Assembly (NCBI GenBank): GCA_964491805.1 | Contig: CAZBGU010000001.1 | Location: forward strand, 1-64,000 | Length of the DNA: 64,000 nucleotides | Direction of reading: 5' to 3' | Source of the DNA: UBA11704 sp964491805 | GTDB lineage: Bacteria > Patescibacteriota > Minisyncoccia > Phycocordibacterales > UBA5272 | Part shown: positions 16,886 to 25,983 of the stretch, one piece after another | How the letters are laid out: each line of letters opens with the position of its first letter | Numbering within the stretch: position 1 is the first letter of the stretch | The notes under the pieces: model-generated | The model's database searches: none | Told to the model about the DNA's origin: nothing | The model's input: the letters and a program-made list of their open reading frames with translations, nothing else | Made by a program: the position numbers and the translations under genes

Positions 16886-17998
16886 ATGAAACTTTTTCTA
16901 AGTAAATTAAGTATATTTGTACTACCGATATCTATACTGTTCATTTTTCCAGTATTTGTCGTGACCTACGGAAGGGAATATGTTTCGTACAAGGATGTAG
17001 TCATAAGACAAGAGAAAGATCCAAGTATTCTTTTTGGTTTTGCATACAATGGAGTATCTTTCTATCCTTATAAAGAGTTTTTGACAAAAAGAAAAAGAGC
17101 GCAGGTTGTTGCCTTAGGAACATCTCGGGTTATGCAGATTAGGAAAGAGTTTTTTATTGCTGGCACAACATTCGTTAATGCGGGCGGTGCGGGCAAGAGT
17201 GTAGCTGCTATGAAATCGTTTATTGAAAGTTTGCCTGACGATGGTTCTGTTAAGGTCGTTCTACTTGGTTTAGATGTAGATGTTATTTCTGGAGAAAAAG
17301 GGGTACCAGAAAGTATTGGTGAAGATATCCTACCGCTTCGTTTTTCTGAGATTGTAGTTACTATGTCACGTAGAATATATCTTGATTATATTTCTCATAA
17401 GTACACCTTAGGCGAAATCATACACGCCAACAGTAATTCTTCGTCGATAGGTATATCCGCACTGCTTCATGATGATGGTTTTCGTGGTGATGGTAGTTAT
17501 AAGTATGGAGTAGCAATGAAGAATCTTTCTCGTGCTACCGATATCCGAGAACAGATAGCTGCACACGCAAAGGACATCAGTAACTCTTCTTATAATCTTG
17601 AAACAAAGAAAAAAAATATAGAAAAGAATCTAGCGGCGATTGATGAATTGATATCTATTGCTAAGAAAAAAAATATTGAAATAATTGGTTTTATTCCACC
17701 ATATCCGACACCTGTTCATGACGCTCTAACGTCTAATGGTGATCTCATTGGATACACATCACAAAGCCTGAGCGATCTTTTTGTTCGACGCCAGCTCTCG
17801 TACTTTGATGTATCGTCTATAACGACTTTTGGTGGAAAAGAGACGGAGTTTGTCGACTTTAATCACGGTACTGATGTTTTGTATTTGCGTATGATGATGT
17901 ATATGGCTGACCGTTCTGAGAGCCTTTCAAAACTGACTAATATTAATTTACTTAAGGCAATTCTCAAAAAATCTCAAAGTGATTTTCTTGATTTTTGA
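16886..17998 (+). CDS. membrane-anchored SGNH/AlgX-DltD-like acyltransferase partner (370 aa)
   Basis: An N-terminal hydrophobic helix (about residues 5-28) anchors an extracytoplasmic domain. The nucleophile block VVALGTSRVMQI (GTS), the FVNAGGAGKS block and a C-terminal VDFNHGTD (D-x-x-H) resemble the SGNH arrangement of DltD, AlgX and AlgJ, proteins that complete acyl transfer to the polymer outside the cell. The sequence is divergent and the assignment relies on its position 3 nt after the MBOAT gene. It closes the operon; a promoter-like TACAAT appears downstream. Confidence 0.72.
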   Translation: MKLFLSKLSIFVLPISILFIFPVFVVTYGREYVSYKDVVIRQEKDPSILFGFAYNGVSFYPYKEFLTKRKRAQVVALGTSRVMQIRKEFFIAGTTFVNAGGAGKSVAAMKSFIESLPDDGSVKVVLLGLDVDVISGEKGVPESIGEDILPLRFSEIVVTMSRRIYLDYISHKYTLGEIIHANSNSSSIGISALLHDDGFRGDGSYKYGVAMKNLSRATDIREQIAAHAKDISNSSYNLETKKKNIEKNLAAIDELISIAKKKNIEIIGFIPPYPTPVHDALTSNGDLIGYTSQSLSDLFVRRQLSYFDVSSITTFGGKETEFVDFNHGTDVLYLRMMMYMADRSESLSKLTNINLLKAILKKSQSDFLDF

Positions 17999-18060
17999 AT
18001 ATGATTTTGTTTGGTAGAGACCTCGGTATGTCTGTGGTACAATGATGTCACAGACAGAGA

Positions 18061-18873
18061 ATGCCAAGTTATACTAATTCACATTTTATTGTTAGGTTTT
18101 TAAAGTTCTTCGGAAGAAATATCTTCAGAAACCTTCCTTTTCTTGTTGGATACTCGGTTCTCTATTGTAGAAAAGACGTTGCAATAAAAATTAACGAGTA
18201 TTCATTTGAGGAGGTTTCAGAACTAATACGGCAAGGAAAGTCTTTAATTCGTTTTGGGGACGGTGAAGTTCATATTATGAACTTTGGGTCCATTCATTAC
18301 GAGAATTTCAGCAATAGACTTAGATCTATTTTTATGGATATTGTCAGAGGTTATACATCATCAAGTCCATATGCGCTTGGACTAAATGCTTGGGCTCTTG
18401 AAAAGAAGAATTCAGAGCTAAGAGCAAAAGGGCAGCTTTATTGCTGGCTTCCACTTAAAGTCCAGTATCTTTTTACATTTCCAAAAAATGTAAAGTATTT
18501 CGACGCGTCACTTTTTTATCGAAAAAATATTTTTGAACAGTATGTCCTACCTTGCATACAGAATAAACATATTATTTTGATCTCAAAGAAGGGTAGCTGT
18601 GATCATGTAAAGGCGAATAACTTTTTTGAGTCGATCTCTTATGTCGTCACTCCTGATTTTCACTCGTTTACGAAATTCGATGAGATTTGTAAGGAAGTTG
18701 ACAATGTCCTTGGTGGTTTGTCACATAGAGATGTAGTGCTTCTTGTATCATGCGGTCCGGCATCTAAGGCAATTTGTTATCGGTACGCCATGTCTGGTGT
18801 GCAGTCTATTGATGTAGGTAGGGGTCTAGAGCTTGTAGGAACAGATGAGAGTCTTGAGTTTATGTTATTGTAA
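18061..18873 (+). CDS. GT-D fold glycosyltransferase (DUF1792-like, 270 aa)
   Basis: The core begins LIRFGDGEVHIMNFG, the DGE-type motif that replaces DXD in GT-D enzymes such as dGT1 of serine-rich repeat protein glycosylation. Later conserved stretches are TSSSPYALGL and IGLE-like DVGRGLELVG. A hydrophobic N-terminal helix may tether it to the membrane. A paralogue with the same length and motif order is encoded at 25984-26796. Probable role: adding one sugar of the surface polymer; donor and acceptor unknown. Confidence 0.8.
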   Translation: MPSYTNSHFIVRFLKFFGRNIFRNLPFLVGYSVLYCRKDVAIKINEYSFEEVSELIRQGKSLIRFGDGEVHIMNFGSIHYENFSNRLRSIFMDIVRGYTSSSPYALGLNAWALEKKNSELRAKGQLYCWLPLKVQYLFTFPKNVKYFDASLFYRKNIFEQYVLPCIQNKHIILISKKGSCDHVKANNFFESISYVVTPDFHSFTKFDEICKEVDNVLGGLSHRDVVLLVSCGPASKAICYRYAMSGVQSIDVGRGLELVGTDESLEFMLL

Positions 18874-18897
18874 TTTTATAATGAACAGCGCGCTTGT

Positions 18898-19611
18898 ATG
18901 ATACCAAAAAAAATTCACTATATCTGGCTTGGAAGAAACAAAAAGCCGTCTAACTTCAAAGATGTTTTTGCGAGTTGGGGGAAATTTGCCGGTGATTATG
19001 AATTGAAAGAATGGAATGAAGATACATGTAAGGAATTCGAGTTGCCAAAGATTTTTTATACATTTCTTCAACTGAAAAAATACGCATTTGCATCCGACGT
19101 TCTCAGGTTTTATATTTTAAAAAAGTATGGTGGCTTTTATATAGACATTGACCAGCTACTGCTTAAAAAGCTTGATGACTTTCTTGATAAGGAACTTGTT
19201 TTTTGTAAGTACCATAGTAGGAATGATTACTATGGTTTTGGTTTGTTTGGTGCATGTGAGGGTAATTATTTTATCGAAAAGATGTGCACGTTTTTTGAGT
19301 CAGACAATGAGTATAGTTCAGGAAAGCAGTTTTTTATTATTAATGTTGTAGGCTCGAAGATGTTAAATGAACTTATTCAAAACGAGCATCTTCCTGTAAC
19401 TATTTTGGAACAGGAATATTTTCATCCGGAGATAGAAAATAAGTGGACTGACCATACATATGCACACCACTTATCTAATACTTCATGGGTTGTGTGGTAT
19501 AAAAAGCTTTTGTACAAGATTCCATATTATTCTTTTTTTAAAAAAATAATTATGAAGATTCTTCCAAAAAGTATCAAAAGAAAAATTGGTTTTGATATTA
19601 CGTATAAATAA
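18898..19611 (+). CDS. GT32-family glycosyltransferase (237 aa)
   Basis: It opens with the GT32 / capsular polysaccharide hallmark IPKKIHYIWLGRNKKP, then LKEWNEDTC, KYAFASDVLRFYILKKYGG and the DXD site YIDIDQLL. Family members use nucleotide sugars (UDP-Gal, GDP-Man and others). It lies 25 nt after the GT-D gene on the same strand and is convergent with the acyltransferase gene downstream, whose stop is 8 nt away. A second GT32 is encoded at 32378-33106. Confidence 0.9.
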   Translation: MIPKKIHYIWLGRNKKPSNFKDVFASWGKFAGDYELKEWNEDTCKEFELPKIFYTFLQLKKYAFASDVLRFYILKKYGGFYIDIDQLLLKKLDDFLDKELVFCKYHSRNDYYGFGLFGACEGNYFIEKMCTFFESDNEYSSGKQFFIINVVGSKMLNELIQNEHLPVTILEQEYFHPEIENKWTDHTYAHHLSNTSWVVWYKKLLYKIPYYSFFKKIIMKILPKSIKRKIGFDITYK

Positions 19612-19618
19612 GATTACA

Positions 19619-20683
19619 TCAGCAGGGTTGGGTGTCTCTTCGTGAGAGCTTATTCATCTTGCTGCTAATTTTTTTGTATAGAGTCTTTCTCCATTTTGCT
19701 TCTGATTTTCCAACTAGGTAGCTTACGGTAATCATGCCCGTAGCAGTAATGATCGAAGATAGGGTTATCATGCCAAATGATTTTCCAAGAATGATACTGC
19801 CTATTTTTTGATGAATAAGGTAGAGCGGGTAGGTGATTAGCCCAAGATTTTTTGCAACTGCGATAACGTGTTTGTTGGTAATAAATTGTGAAATGTATAC
19901 AACTATAAGAAAAACAATGAATAGCCCAAACACAATGAGCTGCCCTGTGTGGTCATAGATACCAAACGCATTGGTTCGTGGAAGTGGGTCTGAAGCAAGA
20001 ACTGAGCTTATATAAAGTGGGGCAACTGCTGATAAGATAAGCGTCATCACAGTAGCGAAAACTTCCTCTTTCTTTAGGACTTTATACATACTATAAAGAT
20101 ATGCAATGAGTCCTCCAAAAATAAAATAAGGAGCTTGACGAGCAAGAAAAACTTTTGATAGAAGGAGATGGTAGAACCCAAAATAAAATGCAGCAAGTGA
20201 GATTGAGAGCCATCCTATATAAAAGTAGAGCACTCTTTTAACGTCAAAGAAATATACAAAAAGTCCAATAAAAAAATAAAACAAAATTTCAATGGTAAGT
20301 GTCCAGTACGAACCGTCAATCATGAACGCAGTCTTGCCATTGTTGACGATAAGTAAATTGTAGAGGTAAATATGAAAAGGGAGATGGTCTCCACTTGAGG
20401 GAATAAGTGTTACTAGGTAGGTGATGGTACACAGAAACCAGAAGAGTGGGTATAGTCGCAAGAATCTTCCGAGTGTGTAGTCTTTTATATCCTTACCTAA
20501 ACTAAAAAAAATCACGAACCCACTAATAATAAAGAATAGCTGCACCCCGAGCATGCCGTAACTACTAAAGAGAGAAAATATTCCAGACTTTCCAATTAAT
20601 GAGTGCGAAAAATAGTGAAAGCACATCACTGCAAAAGCTGCCAAAAAACGTAAAACGTCAACAAGGGGAAAGTAGGAATTCAT
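19619..20683 (-). CDS. acyltransferase-3 family membrane protein, OafA-like (354 aa)
   Basis: About ten membrane segments. The family signature is at the N-terminus: VDVLRFLAAFAVMCFHYF with the catalytic-type His, then GVQLFFIISGFVI, and further on GRFLRLYPLFW. Such proteins O-acetylate surface sugars, usually from acetyl-CoA on the cytoplasmic side. It is encoded opposite to its neighbours, a sign of piecemeal assembly of the polysaccharide locus. Confidence 0.9.
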   Translation of the reverse strand: MNSYFPLVDVLRFLAAFAVMCFHYFSHSLIGKSGIFSLFSSYGMLGVQLFFIISGFVIFFSLGKDIKDYTLGRFLRLYPLFWFLCTITYLVTLIPSSGDHLPFHIYLYNLLIVNNGKTAFMIDGSYWTLTIEILFYFFIGLFVYFFDVKRVLYFYIGWLSISLAAFYFGFYHLLLSKVFLARQAPYFIFGGLIAYLYSMYKVLKKEEVFATVMTLILSAVAPLYISSVLASDPLPRTNAFGIYDHTGQLIVFGLFIVFLIVVYISQFITNKHVIAVAKNLGLITYPLYLIHQKIGSIILGKSFGMITLSSIITATGMITVSYLVGKSEAKWRKTLYKKISSKMNKLSRRDTQPC

Positions 20684-20786
20684 TAAGGTTCGGCTGTATT
20701 TTGCCTTATTCTAACGCATAATCGGTAAAATGTATACTTTAGGTCAAGCTTACAGCGTCATGTATTCATGTTATAATGGTCCCTAT

Positions 20787-22559
20787 ATGGAACAAGAAGA
20801 TTTTGTGCTTGGTATTCATTATGGGCACGATGCAACGGTAGTTTTAATGAAGAATGGAGAAGTTGTAGAAGCGATGTCAGAAGAGCGCTTGAGTCGCCAG
20901 AAGAAGCATATGGGGTTTCCTGCTGAGTCATTGAGATATATTCAGAAAAAATACAACCTTCCTTCTTGTAAGAATGTTGTTGTGGTCGGGGAGAACCCAG
21001 ATTGGGATGGGTACATATTTACGACAAAAGAGGATAATATTGAGATACGGAAACATGGCAACCTTCACTCAAAAGATTTTTTAAGAGCAATTGGTTTTAA
21101 GTTTCCATTCATTGGTAAACTTATTGGATTGCGTGATATCTTACTTATTAAGAAGATGACATCAGGTGTCGGTGCACGTGTAGATGCTTTTCTTAAAGAG
21201 AGATTGCCGGATGCAACTATTACGCGTATTTCTCATCACCTTGCTCATGCGTGGGCAACTGTTCCTTTTCTTCCGGATACAAAATCAAAAAGACTTGTGC
21301 TTACTTTAGATGGTGCAGGAGATAATTTGTCAGGCTCGATTAACTTGTACGAAAATGGCATACTCACTCAGTTGCACACGATTCCAATGTCAGCATCCGT
21401 AGGGCTGCTGTATTGTGCTGTTGTTGACTTGTTGGGTATGTCTCGTAACGAACATGAGTTCAAGGTAATGGGTTTGGCACCGTATGCTAAGGCAAGTAGT
21501 GGAGAAAAGGTGTATGAAAAGTTAAAGAAGCTTGTCTGGTTTGATGAAGAATCTATGACCATACAATCAAGTATTCCGCTAAATCGTGCCACGCCATACC
21601 TTCTTGCTAATGAATATTACTATCACCGATTTGATTCGTTGGCATACGGGATACAGAAGTTAACGGAAGAGATAATTAAGGATATGGCACGTGCAGCAAT
21701 AAAGAAGTATGGCATTGCTGATCTTGCGGTTGGTGGTGGAGTTTTTATGAATGTAAAGGCAAACCAGTTTTTGCTTGAGCTTCCAGAAGTGAAGAGTCTT
21801 GTTGTTGTGCCTTCTTGCGGTGATGAGTCACTTGCAATTGGAGCGGCAGCTTATGGATTTGTAAATGCGCACAGCGGTGCTATTTCTCAGCTCAAAAAAA
21901 TTAATAATCTATACCTCGGATCATCGTACTCAAATGAAGAGATTAAGAAATCTATCGATACATATCCGTATACAAAAGAATGTTCGGTTGTATTTTTTGA
22001 CCCAAAGAAAGGAGAGAGTATTGAAAAAAAAGTTGCTGAACTTCTTGCATCAAACAATGTAGTTGGCCGTCTTAAAGGAAGAGCAGAATGGGGTGCTCGT
22101 GCACTTGGTAATCGATCGATACTTGCTAACCCATCTTCAAAGGATAATGTGAAACTGATTAATGAAATGATAAAAGGGAGAGATTTCTGGATGCCATTTG
22201 CAACATCACTTCTTTATGAAGAAAGGAACATCTACCTTGAGGTGACAAAAGATTTTTTTGCTCCGTATATGTCGATTACGTTTAATACAAAAGAGAAGGC
22301 TCATAAAGAGCTCATCGCTGCGCTTCATCCATATGATCTCACTTCACGACCTCAGATGGTGACAAAAGAAATGAATCAAGAGTATCATACACTTATCTCT
22401 TCTTTTCATTCTATAACTGGAATAGGTGGGGTGCTTAATACATCTTTCAATCTGCACGGTGAGCCAAATGTCGAGACACCTTATGATGCGCTGCGAACGT
22501 TTGAATTGTCTGGCCTTAAGCACCTTGCACTTGGTGATTATCTTATAAGTAAGAAATAG
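20787..22559 (+). CDS. carbamoyltransferase, NodU/CmcH family (590 aa)
   Basis: The N-terminal Kae1/YrdC-like ATP-binding part has GIHYGHDATVVLMKNGEVV, SEERLSRQKKHMGFP and the metal site ISHHLAHAWA; the C-terminal part has GRAEWGARALGNRSILANP and GVLNTSFNLHGEP. NodU-type enzymes carbamoylate hydroxyls of sugars using carbamoyl phosphate and ATP. The ATG at 20787 is chosen because TATAAT at 20772-20777 ends exactly 9 nt before it (leaderless). It probably decorates a sugar of the surface polymer. Confidence 0.93.
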   Translation: MEQEDFVLGIHYGHDATVVLMKNGEVVEAMSEERLSRQKKHMGFPAESLRYIQKKYNLPSCKNVVVVGENPDWDGYIFTTKEDNIEIRKHGNLHSKDFLRAIGFKFPFIGKLIGLRDILLIKKMTSGVGARVDAFLKERLPDATITRISHHLAHAWATVPFLPDTKSKRLVLTLDGAGDNLSGSINLYENGILTQLHTIPMSASVGLLYCAVVDLLGMSRNEHEFKVMGLAPYAKASSGEKVYEKLKKLVWFDEESMTIQSSIPLNRATPYLLANEYYYHRFDSLAYGIQKLTEEIIKDMARAAIKKYGIADLAVGGGVFMNVKANQFLLELPEVKSLVVVPSCGDESLAIGAAAYGFVNAHSGAISQLKKINNLYLGSSYSNEEIKKSIDTYPYTKECSVVFFDPKKGESIEKKVAELLASNNVVGRLKGRAEWGARALGNRSILANPSSKDNVKLINEMIKGRDFWMPFATSLLYEERNIYLEVTKDFFAPYMSITFNTKEKAHKELIAALHPYDLTSRPQMVTKEMNQEYHTLISSFHSITGIGGVLNTSFNLHGEPNVETPYDALRTFELSGLKHLALGDYLISKK

Positions 22560-22622
22560 ATAACAAGAATCTAGGTTAGAGAATATATCAAAAAGCGTAT
22601 TTTGTTGTTGATGTGCATAAAA

Positions 22623-23735
22623 TTATTTTTTGCTCTCTTTGATTGCTTGCACTAGATTTTTGCAAACATAAGCAATTTCTTTTTTGGTTAGCTCTGAAAA
22701 AAATGGTAATGCGATAGTGTGTTTGGATATCTCTTCAGTAATCGGAAAGTCTCCTTCTTTGTGTCCAAAGTCTTCTCTGTAAAACTTTTGAAGGTGAATA
22801 GGAGGGAAGTAGATGTTAGTTGAGATGCCTTTCTCTTTAAGAATAGCAATAACGTTATCTCTGTTAACTTTCTTAGAGACCTGTATTACAAAAACAAACC
22901 AGCTCTCCTTGTTATTCTTAGCAATTGTTGGAAGGATGATATCTTTGTTACCTTGTAGTAATTTGAAATACTCCTTTGCAACTGATTCACGCAACGTTAG
23001 TAGTTTATTAATTTTTTTCAACTGAGTGATACCGAGAGCACAACTCATCTCATCGAGCCGGTAGTTGTAGCCAATTCTACTATGACCAAGCCAAGCCATT
23101 GAGTCTCTTCCTTGATTTTTGTGACTCTTGCTTAATGCGGCAATTTCGTCGCTGTTGGTAACAATCATACCGCCTTCACCTGTTGTAATTTGTTTGTTTG
23201 GATAAAAAGCAAATACAGCAGCATCACCGAATGTGCCCGCCTTTTTCCCTTTGTGAGTAGCACCTATTGCTTCACACGCATCTTCTATAACGAGAAGTTT
23301 GTGTTTTTTTGCTATCTTCATGATTGCTGTCATGTCACACATTTGACCAAATACATGAACAACGAGAATAGCTTTTGTTTTTGGTGTTATTGCTGCTTCT
23401 ATCTTTTTTGGGTCGATATTGTAGGTTTTCTTATCGATATCAACGAAAACAACCTTTCCCTTTTCGAACAAGATGCAGTTAGCTGATGCTACGAAACTAA
23501 ATGGGGTAGTAATAACTTCATCACCGTCTTGTATTCCCATAGACTTAATGATGAGATGGAGTCCTGATGTTCCGCTATTGACTGCGATTGCATGTTTCAC
23601 ACCAATGTATCCGGCAAAGGTCTCTTTGAATTCCTGAAGTTTTGGACCAAGACTCAGAGTTCCAGATTGGAGCACCTCCGTTACCGCCGCGATGTCTTTT
23701 TTATCAATATGTGGTTTGCTTAGTCTGACTTTCAT
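22623..23735 (-). CDS. DegT/DnrJ/EryC1 family sugar aminotransferase (370 aa)
   Basis: PLP-dependent fold type I enzyme acting on nucleotide-linked keto sugars. Seen: HAIAVNSGTSGLHL, VIEDACEAIGATHKGKKAG, the PLP-lysine block FAFYPNKQITTGEGGM, and GYNYRLDEMSCALG. With a 4,6-dehydratase (26806) and a PglD-like acetyltransferase (23901) in the same locus, the likely product is a 4-amino-4,6-dideoxy sugar nucleotide, as in PglE or PseC. The stop region has an AT-rich gap to the carbamoyltransferase gene. Confidence 0.92.
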   Translation of the reverse strand: MKVRLSKPHIDKKDIAAVTEVLQSGTLSLGPKLQEFKETFAGYIGVKHAIAVNSGTSGLHLIIKSMGIQDGDEVITTPFSFVASANCILFEKGKVVFVDIDKKTYNIDPKKIEAAITPKTKAILVVHVFGQMCDMTAIMKIAKKHKLLVIEDACEAIGATHKGKKAGTFGDAAVFAFYPNKQITTGEGGMIVTNSDEIAALSKSHKNQGRDSMAWLGHSRIGYNYRLDEMSCALGITQLKKINKLLTLRESVAKEYFKLLQGNKDIILPTIAKNNKESWFVFVIQVSKKVNRDNVIAILKEKGISTNIYFPPIHLQKFYREDFGHKEGDFPITEEISKHTIALPFFSELTKKEIAYVCKNLVQAIKESKK

Positions 23736-23900
23736 TTTTTAATAATTTAACTTTATAGTAGCTTGTATATTGCATAATATCATCAACATCAGGTAACCAC
23801 AATTAGATACATCATATTAAGGGAAAGCGACAAGTGGTGGCTTGATAGATACTTAAAAGTGTTGTATAATAGTACGCATCCAATCTTTCGAAAGGAACGT

Positions 23901-24542
23901 ATGCAATTGCCATCAAAAAAGATAATTGTGCTTGGTGGAGGTGGTCAAGCGAAGGTGCTCATCGACGTCCTCTTGCAGCTTCCTGAATATCAGGTCGTTG
24001 GTTTTCTGGATGACAACGAAGCAAACACAGAGCTTCTTGGTGTCAAGAGGGTCGGGAAACTGACAGTAGTTGACCAAGCTCTTGAGACGAACGTGCTCGC
24101 ACTTGGTCTTGGGCATGTCGGGCACCCTGACTTCTTGAAGAGAACGGTTGAGATGTATACCAAAGCCGGTTTTTCATTCGAGACTATCATCTCGCCCGCA
24201 GCAACAGTCTCAAGGTTTGCCAAGCTTGGTCATGGAGTAGTAGTTGCTGCGGGAGCTGTCATTCAGCCTCTCGTAGAAATTGCTGACTATTGCATCGTTA
24301 ACACCAATGCATCGGTTGACCATGATTGTAGGGTTGGTGCTTTCACCCATATCGCACCAGGTACAGCAATCTCAGGAAATGTCACCATCGGGGCTTCATG
24401 CCTTCTTGGGACGGGGTCACGTGTCATCCAGGGGGTGAAGATCACAGATGGTTGCATTGTCGGTGCGGGTGCGGTCGTGGTATCAGATTGCAACGAAAGT
24501 GGGACATATGCAGGTGTTCCTGCGGTCCGTTTTTATAAATAA
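23901..24542 (+). CDS. PglD/NeuD-like sugar O/N-acetyltransferase (213 aa)
   Basis: An N-terminal Rossmann-like domain (KIIVLGGGGQAKVLID) is followed by a left-handed beta-helix of hexapeptide repeats from about residue 95 (AVIQPLVEIADYCIVN, THIAPGTAISGNVTIG, GCIVGAGAVVV). The catalytic His is in NASVDHDCRVG. PglD acetylates UDP-4-amino sugars on the way to diacetylbacillosamine. Unlike its neighbours it has a clear Shine-Dalgarno (AAGGA, 5 nt before the ATG), a TATAAT upstream and a visibly higher G+C content, so it may be a recent import. Confidence 0.9.
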   Translation: MQLPSKKIIVLGGGGQAKVLIDVLLQLPEYQVVGFLDDNEANTELLGVKRVGKLTVVDQALETNVLALGLGHVGHPDFLKRTVEMYTKAGFSFETIISPAATVSRFAKLGHGVVVAAGAVIQPLVEIADYCIVNTNASVDHDCRVGAFTHIAPGTAISGNVTIGASCLLGTGSRVIQGVKITDGCIVGAGAVVVSDCNESGTYAGVPAVRFYK

Positions 24543-24705
24543 ATAATTAAACAGGTTTGCTGCCAGTTTTGTTGCGGGCTGTGCTAGAAACAGTGGATGA
24601 GACTGAAGTCGTTACATTTTAGTGTTCTCCCAATTTTGATTGTATTTATTGTGTTATAATTGTGATTGTATTTGTTTAACTTGAAAAGTAAGGTGATTCT
24701 TTTCT

Positions 24706-25959
24706 ATGACTAAGATTAAAAAAATAATTGGTATCTTTATAAATTTTCTTGGTCAGAAGTTCAGTTTTGACGCTCATTATTTTGCCAAGAATACGTTTTG
24801 GTTACTTCTTGGACAAGGGATAGCGTCAGTGTCGATGTTTGCAGTTACTGTTGTACTTGCTAACAACGTACCAAAGAGTGTTCTCGGTGATTACAGGGTC
24901 ATTATCTCGGTCTACTCGACTCTGACCTTCTTTGCACTTTCGGGTATAACTCCTGCGCTTACTCGTTCTATTGTTAATGGCTACGATGGATCACTTGCTC
25001 TTGCTTTGACGACAAAGAAAAAGTATAGCCTGCCCGCCTTCTTTGTCGGTATTGGTATTTCATTTTATTTTTGGGTAGTGCGAGATAATCCTATTTTTGG
25101 CATAAGTTTTCTTATTATGTCACTTTGCTTACCCATAATCGAAGCATATGCTTTGTATGTGCCGTATTTACAGGGGAAGCACGAGTTCAAATTCAGCTCT
25201 TTAAGTACAGGTATACTGCGACTCTCTTCCAGCGTGGTAGTTGCTATTGTGGCATATCTTCATCCGACTACTATATATATAGTTGGAGCTTTTTATGGAG
25301 CGCAGGCTCTTACTTTATTTGTGCAGTACAAGGTCCTTATTGCAAAATTCCCTCCAGAGAATACTAATGAAGATAAGGATATGATACCGTATTCACGCCA
25401 TACGACATTCGCTGGGTTGTTTTATATGATACTTGGCCAGGCAGATAAATTCATTATGTATCATTTTTTCGGGTCGATATCTCTGGCGTCCTATTGGATA
25501 GCCTCTACAATTCCTCAAGAAGTTGGGAAAATAACAAATGCCGCACTTCAAGTGGCATATCCAAAATTTGTAAAAGGGGATCATAGTACCATTAAGCCAG
25601 TTCTTGTTAAAAAGCTAGTAACATTAACGTGGGTCTTTGTCGCTATTTCTTGTGTCTACGCATGTGTAGCTTTTCCGTTTTTTCATATCTTCTTCCCTAT
25701 GTATATTGATCAAGTCTGGAAATCGATTGTGCTTATGTTTGGATTTGCTGTCGTGCCCCATATTTTTGTGTGGCAGTACTATATTGCGCAAAGAAATGTT
25801 AAAGTTATGTATATAAGTAATGCCGCAGATCCTATTCTTCAGGTTGTTCTTGTTGTTGCTTTTGTTCCGTTCTTTGGTGTGTGGGGGTTTGTATATTCTG
25901 TTGTAGCAAAAACACTTATACTAAACATACTTGCCTGGTATGTTCTTAGACGTTATTAG
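24706..25959 (+). CDS. polysaccharide flippase, Wzx-like MOP superfamily (417 aa)
   Basis: About twelve hydrophobic segments; the N-terminal part (FAKNTFWLLLGQGIASV, then LANNVPKSVLGDYRVI) and the central GQADKFIMYHFFGSISLASYW match Wzx/RfbX-type lipid-linked oligosaccharide flippases. It would move the undecaprenyl-linked unit built by the glycosyltransferases of this locus to the outer face. TATAAT at 24654-24659 gives a leader of about 45 nt with AAGGTG 10 nt before the ATG. Confidence 0.88.
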   Translation: MTKIKKIIGIFINFLGQKFSFDAHYFAKNTFWLLLGQGIASVSMFAVTVVLANNVPKSVLGDYRVIISVYSTLTFFALSGITPALTRSIVNGYDGSLALALTTKKKYSLPAFFVGIGISFYFWVVRDNPIFGISFLIMSLCLPIIEAYALYVPYLQGKHEFKFSSLSTGILRLSSSVVVAIVAYLHPTTIYIVGAFYGAQALTLFVQYKVLIAKFPPENTNEDKDMIPYSRHTTFAGLFYMILGQADKFIMYHFFGSISLASYWIASTIPQEVGKITNAALQVAYPKFVKGDHSTIKPVLVKKLVTLTWVFVAISCVYACVAFPFFHIFFPMYIDQVWKSIVLMFGFAVVPHIFVWQYYIAQRNVKVMYISNAADPILQVVLVVAFVPFFGVWGFVYSVVAKTLILNILAWYVLRRY

Positions 25960-25983
25960 TAGTTAATATAAAAACTAATTTAT

